DNA of 64,000 nt from SB15 sp964639245 (GTDB lineage: Bacteria; Chloroflexota; Anaerolineae; Aggregatilineales; J027): positions 186,001 through 250,000 of the forward strand of contig CAZXCU010000008.1 of the NCBI GenBank assembly GCA_964639245.1, given 5' to 3'. Within the stretch, counting starts at the first letter, position 1. The number at the start of each line of letters is the position of its first letter. Under the pieces are notes generated by a model. It did no database searches, was not told the DNA's origin, and worked only from the letters and a program-made list of their open reading frames with translations. Made by a program: the position numbers and the translations under genes. Of the stretch, positions 59,608 to 64,000 are shown piece after piece.

Positions 59608-60112
59608 ATCAATCAGCACCGCCCTTTTTATTGTGGTGAGCATGGTCATGGCGTTGATGCTGTTTAACGTCGCCTACCCGGCGATTGTCGAAAGCGGCGA
59701 CGCTATCTCTGGCATGACCAACCGCGCTGACGAACAAATGCGGAGTCAGATAACGTTGATTCATGCGGCGGGGGAACTTGACCAGACTGGAACGTGGCAG
59801 GACACCAACGCCAACGGTGAATTTGAGGTGTTTGTGTGGGTAAAAAACGTGGGCGACTCGACACTCATCGGGATTGACCGCCTTGATGTGTTTTTAGGCC
59901 CGGAAGGCAACTTTGCCCGTATCCCCCACCAGAGTCATGCCAACGGCAGCAAGCCTTACTGGACATATCAAATCGAAAATGCGGCGGAATGGACTCCAAC
60001 CGCTACCGTCAAATTGGTCATCCACTATCAATTCCCCATCACTTCGGGTCGGTATTTTGTGAAAGTGGTTGTTCCCAACGGTGTGGCGGATGAGGACTTT
60101 TTTGGATTATAA
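59600..60112 (+). CDS. arlG: Archaellum stator-like protein (ArlG or ArlF type)
   Basis: A 170-residue protein anchored by an N-terminal helix (ISTALFIVVSMVMALMLFNVAYPAIVESG), followed by residues with the pattern SGMTNRADEQMRSQITLIHA and a beta-sandwich ending FVKVVVPNGVADEDFFGL. The YPAI-G-I-...-R-...-I segment after the helix resembles ArlG more than ArlF. In archaea these proteins form a periplasmic stator that grips the S-layer. The gene order G-F-H-I-J seen here also occurs in Sulfolobus. Assignment of G versus F is uncertain. Confidence 0.66.
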   Translation: MDKSISTALFIVVSMVMALMLFNVAYPAIVESGDAISGMTNRADEQMRSQITLIHAAGELDQTGTWQDTNANGEFEVFVWVKNVGDSTLIGIDRLDVFLGPEGNFARIPHQSHANGSKPYWTYQIENAAEWTPTATVKLVIHYQFPITSGRYFVKVVVPNGVADEDFFGL

Positions 60113-60115
60113 GCG

Positions 60116-61216
60116 ATGGAAACTGTATTAACCGCTTCTCTCATCATTTTCATTATCTTATTTGCTTCGCTGACCTTGTATCAGGGGTTTATGACATCGC
60201 AAGAAACGATGATCGACTCATGGCAAGCGATGGAAAATCGGCTGGAAACCCAGTCTCAAACACGCCTCAGCGCCTCCGATATGTCGGTCAGTGGGGCAGG
60301 GGCAAACATTGAAGTGCTGCTGCGGAATGAGGGGGCGGTCAAACTTGCGGATTACGCCCGTTGGGATGTGATTGTTCACTATTATGATGATAGTGGTCTG
60401 TATCATATTGCATGGCTGCCCTATGAACTGGGTGTGCCGCTGAGCAATGAATGGGCGGTGGGTTTGCTGTCCCAGGACGGACGGCCAGAAGCCTTCGAGC
60501 AGCAGATTTTTAATCCCGGCGAAACTTTGCAGTTGCAAATCGCGGTTGCGCCTGCAATCGGGGCAGGTCAGCCTGTGTCTGTCGTTGTGGTGACGGAGAT
60601 GGGAAAAGCAGCAGCCAGCATGACAGTACGGAATGAACCACCCCTCTTGACTACCCACAAGGGATTGACCGCCAACGCGGGAATGCCTACACCGATTTTA
60701 AAGAGTGTTTTGCAAGTTACTGATGCTGATACGCCCGCGCATCAACTTATTTATACGGTTACTACTGCACCCGTTCATGGTACATTGACTCCTGCGCTGA
60801 CTTTTACCCAAGCGGATATTGACAACAGTTTGGTGAGTTATAGCGGAACTGCCAGCGACAATTTTGAATTTACCGTATCGGATGGCATCGACAGCATCGG
60901 AACATATTCTTTTTCTATTAGCATCAATGCCGCGCCGATTTTGAGCGTGAATCTACCTTTGATTTTAACAAACAGCAGCGAAATTAGCGCTGCTTTGCTG
61001 TCCGTGACAGATGCCGATAATGCGCCTGCCGAATTGGTGTATACGGTAATTGCTGCCCCCAGCAACGGAACTTTGAGTCTGGGTGGGTCATTTACCCAGC
61101 AGCAAATTAATGACCATCTGCTGACCTACACCGGCGCGGGTAGCGATAGTTTTCAGTTTAGTGTCTCCGATGGCAGCAATACCATCGGCATTTATACCTT
61201 TTCGATTGTCCCATAG
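60116..61216 (+). CDS. arlF: ArlF-like stator protein fused to two cadherin-like repeats
   Basis: A 366-residue protein. Residues 1-190 are ArlF-like: an N-terminal helix (VLTASLIIFIILFASLTLY), then the ArlF beta-sandwich (RLSASDMSVSGAGANIEVLLRNEGAVKLADYARWDVIVHYYDD). Residues about 190-366 hold two CSPG/cadherin-like repeats, each with LQVTDADTP or LSVTDADNA, an internal FTQADIDNSLVSYSG or FTQQQINDHLLTYTG, and FEFTVSDG or FQFSVSDG. Known archaeal ArlF proteins lack such repeats. They would lie outside the membrane and could anchor the stator to the cell envelope in place of an S-layer. Confidence 0.72.
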   Translation: METVLTASLIIFIILFASLTLYQGFMTSQETMIDSWQAMENRLETQSQTRLSASDMSVSGAGANIEVLLRNEGAVKLADYARWDVIVHYYDDSGLYHIAWLPYELGVPLSNEWAVGLLSQDGRPEAFEQQIFNPGETLQLQIAVAPAIGAGQPVSVVVVTEMGKAAASMTVRNEPPLLTTHKGLTANAGMPTPILKSVLQVTDADTPAHQLIYTVTTAPVHGTLTPALTFTQADIDNSLVSYSGTASDNFEFTVSDGIDSIGTYSFSISINAAPILSVNLPLILTNSSEISAALLSVTDADNAPAELVYTVIAAPSNGTLSLGGSFTQQQINDHLLTYTGAGSDSFQFSVSDGSNTIGIYTFSIVP

Positions 61217-61224
61217 GAGGCAGC

Positions 61225-61929
61225 ATGGCAAATATGACCAACGAAACTCGTGTGATTACTGCGGGCAACGACGAATTGGACAGCCGCTTAGGGGGCGGAA
61301 TTCCCGTTGGCTCACTGGTGTTAATTGAGGGCGGCTCCGGGGTGGGAAAATCGGTGCTGGCTCAACAGTTGGTGTACGGCTCACTCTTGGAAGGGTTTAC
61401 GGTGAGCCTGTTTACCACTGAAAACAGCGTGAAAAGTCTGGCATGGCAAATGCAGGGTCTCAGCCTTGATGTGCTGGATTTTTTGCTGCTGGGCAAACTG
61501 CGCGTGTATCCGATTGAACTGACCCATCTTGGGGAAGAAGCATCGGATACACTGTTGCAGTGTGTCAAAATGGAAAGTGAACAGGACATCATCATTGTGG
61601 ACTCGTTTACCTCCGCCGCCATGCAAAGCCAGAGCGAAACCGAACTCTTCCGCTTTTTTGAGGAATGTAAACGGTTGTGCGCCAGAGGCAAAACGATCAT
61701 TGTGACCCTGCATTCTCAGGCAGTTCACGCGGAAATGCTGGACACCATTTGCGCCAAAAGTGATGCTCATTTGCGGCTGCGTTCCGAACGGGACGGGCAG
61801 CGGATTGTGAAAACGCTGGAAGTTGCCAAAGTGCGCGGCGCAACCAAAATGACCGGCGCGATTGTCGGGTTTGATGTTGAACCGGGTTGGGGAATGCGTG
61901 TTATTCCCATTAGCAAAGCGCGAGGATAG
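61225..61929 (+). CDS. arlH: Archaellum ATP-binding protein ArlH (KaiC-like)
   Basis: A 234-residue RecA/KaiC-type ATP-binding protein. It has Walker A GGSGVGKSVLAQQL near residues 33-46, Walker B DIIIVDSFTSAA and the region HSQAVHAEMLDTICAKSDAHLRLRSE. In archaea ArlH binds ArlI and ATP and helps assemble or regulate the motor. Family members lack the type IV pilus counterpart, so this gene distinguishes an archaellum from a pilus. It follows arlF by 8 bases and precedes arlI by 6. Confidence 0.9.
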   Translation: MANMTNETRVITAGNDELDSRLGGGIPVGSLVLIEGGSGVGKSVLAQQLVYGSLLEGFTVSLFTTENSVKSLAWQMQGLSLDVLDFLLLGKLRVYPIELTHLGEEASDTLLQCVKMESEQDIIIVDSFTSAAMQSQSETELFRFFEECKRLCARGKTIIVTLHSQAVHAEMLDTICAKSDAHLRLRSERDGQRIVKTLEVAKVRGATKMTGAIVGFDVEPGWGMRVIPISKARG

Positions 61930-61935
61930 CACATC

Positions 61936-63615
61936 ATGCCACAGACGGTTATTCCATTTAGCTTTAAGACCACACCGGCACCAATTGAAAGTTTGTATGC
62001 AGCCATGTCGCCTGCGCTGCGTGAAGCGTGCGAAAAATCGGCCATTTTGAGCGAATATGTGCGCCGTTTGCCGATTGAAGAAACCGGAATGCCCGCGTTT
62101 TATCCCAAGCCTTCGCGCAATTTATCCTCCTTGCCAGATAAAAATTTGATTTATCCGACCAAAGAGGGCTTGTTTGTCCACATTTACCCGGATAGCACAG
62201 GCGCACGCGACCATTACATTGCGGTTGAACCGACCATTGTGGTGGATATTGACGCGCTCATTCCTGAAATTGATGATCGTCTGGTGGAATGGGCGGAGGA
62301 CATCGGGAATACTGATGATAAGGAAGAAAAGAAAACGCTGCTGCTGCGGCTGATTGACAATTTTTGCACGACCAGCCCACTTGACAAGAAAAAAAACGGC
62401 AAAATTGCGGTCACTCCAATTGAACTGGAGGGGATTCGCTATCGGATTTTGCGGGACAAGGTGGGGTTGGGGGTGCTGCAACCGCTTCTGCTGGACAACA
62501 ACATTGAGGACATCAGTTGCAGCGGGGTCGGTCATATTTTCATCGAACACAAAATTTTTAAAAGTGTGCAATCCTCGATTGTGTTTGTTGACCATGCCGA
62601 TGTGGATGGCTTCGCGGTGTGGTTGGGGGAATGGATTAAAAGTCCGGTCACGGTGCGGAATCCACTGGTGGATGCGGTGCTGCCGGATGGCTCACGTATC
62701 AACATTGTGTACGGGCAGGAAATTTCCAAACGTGGCAGCAATTTCACCATCCGTAAGTTCTCTGGTGTGCCGACCAGCGTATTAGAACTCATCGAGTTTG
62801 GCACGATGGATTATACAATGGCGGCCTACCTTTCGATGATGCTGGAAGAAGGCATGAATTTGTTCATGGTGGGCGCAACGGCTTCGGGCAAAACCACCAC
62901 CCTCAACGCCATCACCGCCTTCATTAAGCCCGATGCCAAAATCGTCACGATTGAGGACACGCCGGAAGTCTCGGTGCCGCATAAAAATTGGGTACAGGAA
63001 ACCACGCGGCATATGGGGGCAGAAAATAAAGGCGGCGAAGTGGGCATGTTTGAACTGCTTAAAGCTGCCCTGCGTCAACGCCCTGACCGGATTATCGTCG
63101 GGGAAATCCGGGCGGTGGAAGCGGTGGTCGCTTTTCAGGCTATGCAGACGGGGCATGGGGTCATGTCCACCTTTCACGCGGCCTCTGTCGAAAAACTCAT
63201 TCAACGCCTGACCGGGGATCCCATCAACATCCCCAAAACCTACATTGATAACCTGAATCTAGCGGTGATTCAATCGCCCGTGCGGTTGACGGATGGCAAA
63301 TCTGCCCGCCGTATTTTGAGCATTAACGAAATTATCGGGTATGACCCGGTATCCGAGAGTTTCTCTTTTCTGGAATGTTTTCGCTGGAATCCGGGAACAG
63401 ACCGGTTTGAATTTCCCGGTTACATGAATAGCTATTTGCTGGAACAGATCATCGCCATCAAACGCGGGATTCCCCCCAGCCAGCGCAAAACCATCTACGA
63501 CCAGTTGAAACGCCGCGCCAAGATTTTTGAAAAGCTGCATAAGGAAAAAGGAGTCACCGATTTCTATGAATTCTTCAACATCCTTGCCGAAGCAAGGCGA
63601 CAGAACCTCCTATAA
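61936..63615 (+). CDS. arlI: Archaellum motor ATPase ArlI
   Basis: A 559-residue secretion/motor ATPase of the GspE/VirB11-like superfamily, ArlI type. An N-terminal domain (residues 1-240) contains segments such as EDISCSGVGHIFIEHKIFKSVQSSI. The catalytic domain has Walker A GATASGKTTTLNAI near 315-328, an Asp box IVTIEDTPEVSVPHKNWVQETTRH, Walker B PDRIIVGEIRAVEA and a His box TGHGVMSTFHAAS. The C-terminal part ends in a basic helix. It assembles and rotates the filament. Size and motif order match archaeal ArlI. It overlaps arlJ by 50 bases. Confidence 0.93.
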   Translation: MPQTVIPFSFKTTPAPIESLYAAMSPALREACEKSAILSEYVRRLPIEETGMPAFYPKPSRNLSSLPDKNLIYPTKEGLFVHIYPDSTGARDHYIAVEPTIVVDIDALIPEIDDRLVEWAEDIGNTDDKEEKKTLLLRLIDNFCTTSPLDKKKNGKIAVTPIELEGIRYRILRDKVGLGVLQPLLLDNNIEDISCSGVGHIFIEHKIFKSVQSSIVFVDHADVDGFAVWLGEWIKSPVTVRNPLVDAVLPDGSRINIVYGQEISKRGSNFTIRKFSGVPTSVLELIEFGTMDYTMAAYLSMMLEEGMNLFMVGATASGKTTTLNAITAFIKPDAKIVTIEDTPEVSVPHKNWVQETTRHMGAENKGGEVGMFELLKAALRQRPDRIIVGEIRAVEAVVAFQAMQTGHGVMSTFHAASVEKLIQRLTGDPINIPKTYIDNLNLAVIQSPVRLTDGKSARRILSINEIIGYDPVSESFSFLECFRWNPGTDRFEFPGYMNSYLLEQIIAIKRGIPPSQRKTIYDQLKRRAKIFEKLHKEKGVTDFYEFFNILAEARRQNLL

Positions 63616-64000
63616 AATCGTTTCGCCTTTTCAGTTGTTTTACCAACTGACCTTCATGTCGGCGATGGCGGCGGCGGGCATCACACGCAGCAAAACCTTT
63701 GAGATGGCAGCGCAGGCCAGTTCTCCGGCGGCGGAATATTTCGCGGCGATTAACACACTGGTCACGGAATTTCGCTACGACTACCCCGAAGCATGTCGTC
63801 GCATCGGGACACAAGCCAAATCGGACAACATGCGGAGTTTTTTGCTCCGTCTTTCCGATGCCCTCCGTTCCGGCGAACCCTTGGCGGATTTTCTGGCACG
63901 CGAGGCGGAGGTTCAGGGCGAAGATTACAAAAATAAATATGAACGTGATCTGGAAGCGATGAAACAATGGACAAATGCCTTTTCTTCCATTGTGATTTCC
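63566..64000 (+). CDS. arlJ: Archaellum membrane platform ArlJ (5' part only)
   Basis: An open frame from ATG 63566 runs off the window end, giving 145 residues. It has a short basic start, the segment SPFQLFYQLTFMSAMAAAGITRSKTFEMAAQ, then a helical T2SSF-type domain (VTEFRYDYPEACRRIGTQAKSDNMRSFLLRLSDALRSGEPLADFLAREAEV) and MKQWTNAFSSIVIS before the first expected membrane helix. This matches the cytoplasmic N-terminal part of ArlJ, which anchors the motor in the membrane. AAAAAGGAG precedes the start inside arlI. Confidence 0.84.
   Translation, partial: MNSSTSLPKQGDRTSYKIVSPFQLFYQLTFMSAMAAAGITRSKTFEMAAQASSPAAEYFAAINTLVTEFRYDYPEACRRIGTQAKSDNMRSFLLRLSDALRSGEPLADFLAREAEVQGEDYKNKYERDLEAMKQWTNAFSSIVIS

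Noticed and set aside
58205..63615. Type IV pilus or Tad pilus instead of an archaellum
   Set aside because: Pilus systems lack a KaiC-like ArlH, a FlaD/E-domain protein and an ArlF/G-type stator. All three are present here in archaellum order.
1..64000. tRNA, rRNA or CRISPR features
   Set aside because: No cloverleaf-like T-loop sequences, no rRNA text and no regularly spaced direct repeats were seen.

Overview
The window is a 64 kb piece of a bacterial chromosome, most likely from the Chloroflexota (Anaerolineae or a related class). I infer this from the mix of genes: many ABC transporters with secreted binding proteins, SH3b, WD40, PA14 and YceI exported proteins, a giant MalT-like LuxR regulator, TIR-FGE proteins and, most tellingly, an archaeal-type motility (archaellum) locus among ordinary bacterial genes. 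No rRNA, tRNA or CRISPR array was found. No marker gene fixes the species.

Layout. (1) 0-9 kb: a methyltransferase/TetR pair, then a carbohydrate block with the lower half of myo-inositol catabolism (LacD-type aldolase, iolA, iolC, iolB) followed by a tagaturonate epimerase (uxaE), closed by a terminator, and a GNAT acetyltransferase. (2) 9-18 kb: an envelope-stress-like block of a PDZ protein, an HtrA-type protease, a YceI-like protein, an odd intradiol-dioxygenase/HhH fusion and an OmpR-type two-component pair. Shared TTTAAGG boxes lie upstream of several of these and may mark the regulon. A VapBC-like toxin-antitoxin pair follows. (3) 18-26 kb: a large membrane protein, two tandem TIR-FGE proteins, an SH3b protein and a WD40 protein. 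(4) 26-33 kb: a sugar ABC transporter (binding protein and two permeases) and a two-domain diterpene cyclase/synthase carrying both class II and class I motifs. (5) 33-43 kb: a peptide-type ABC transporter with five subunits plus a small membrane protein, followed by NagZ-like and NamZ-like hydrolases, which together look like a murein-fragment salvage operon. (6) 43-56 kb, mostly on the minus strand: an FtsX/MacB permease, a MalT-like regulator, a LivK-like binding protein, a DUF89/ARMT1-like protein, two paralogous ABC-2-like membrane proteins and a MurF-alanine racemase fusion. (7) 56-64 kb: a CheY-like protein, a gene-poor repeat zone, and the archaellum locus arlB-arlCDE-arlG-arlF-arlH-arlI-arlJ, cut by the window end.

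Repeats. Intergenic spaces carry GC-rich hairpins of the CCCTCCCC/GGGGAGGG type and at least three families of small non-coding inverted-repeat elements (MITE-like). One 132 bp family has two equal-length copies, each with 3 bp target duplications (TTA and TAA), and one copy is nested inside another element.

The most interesting system is the bacterial archaellum. The archaellin gene is followed by a strong terminator, so filament and motor expression are separated. The ArlF-like stator protein has two extra cadherin-like repeats. The single-gene bifunctional diterpene synthase is the second most unusual item.
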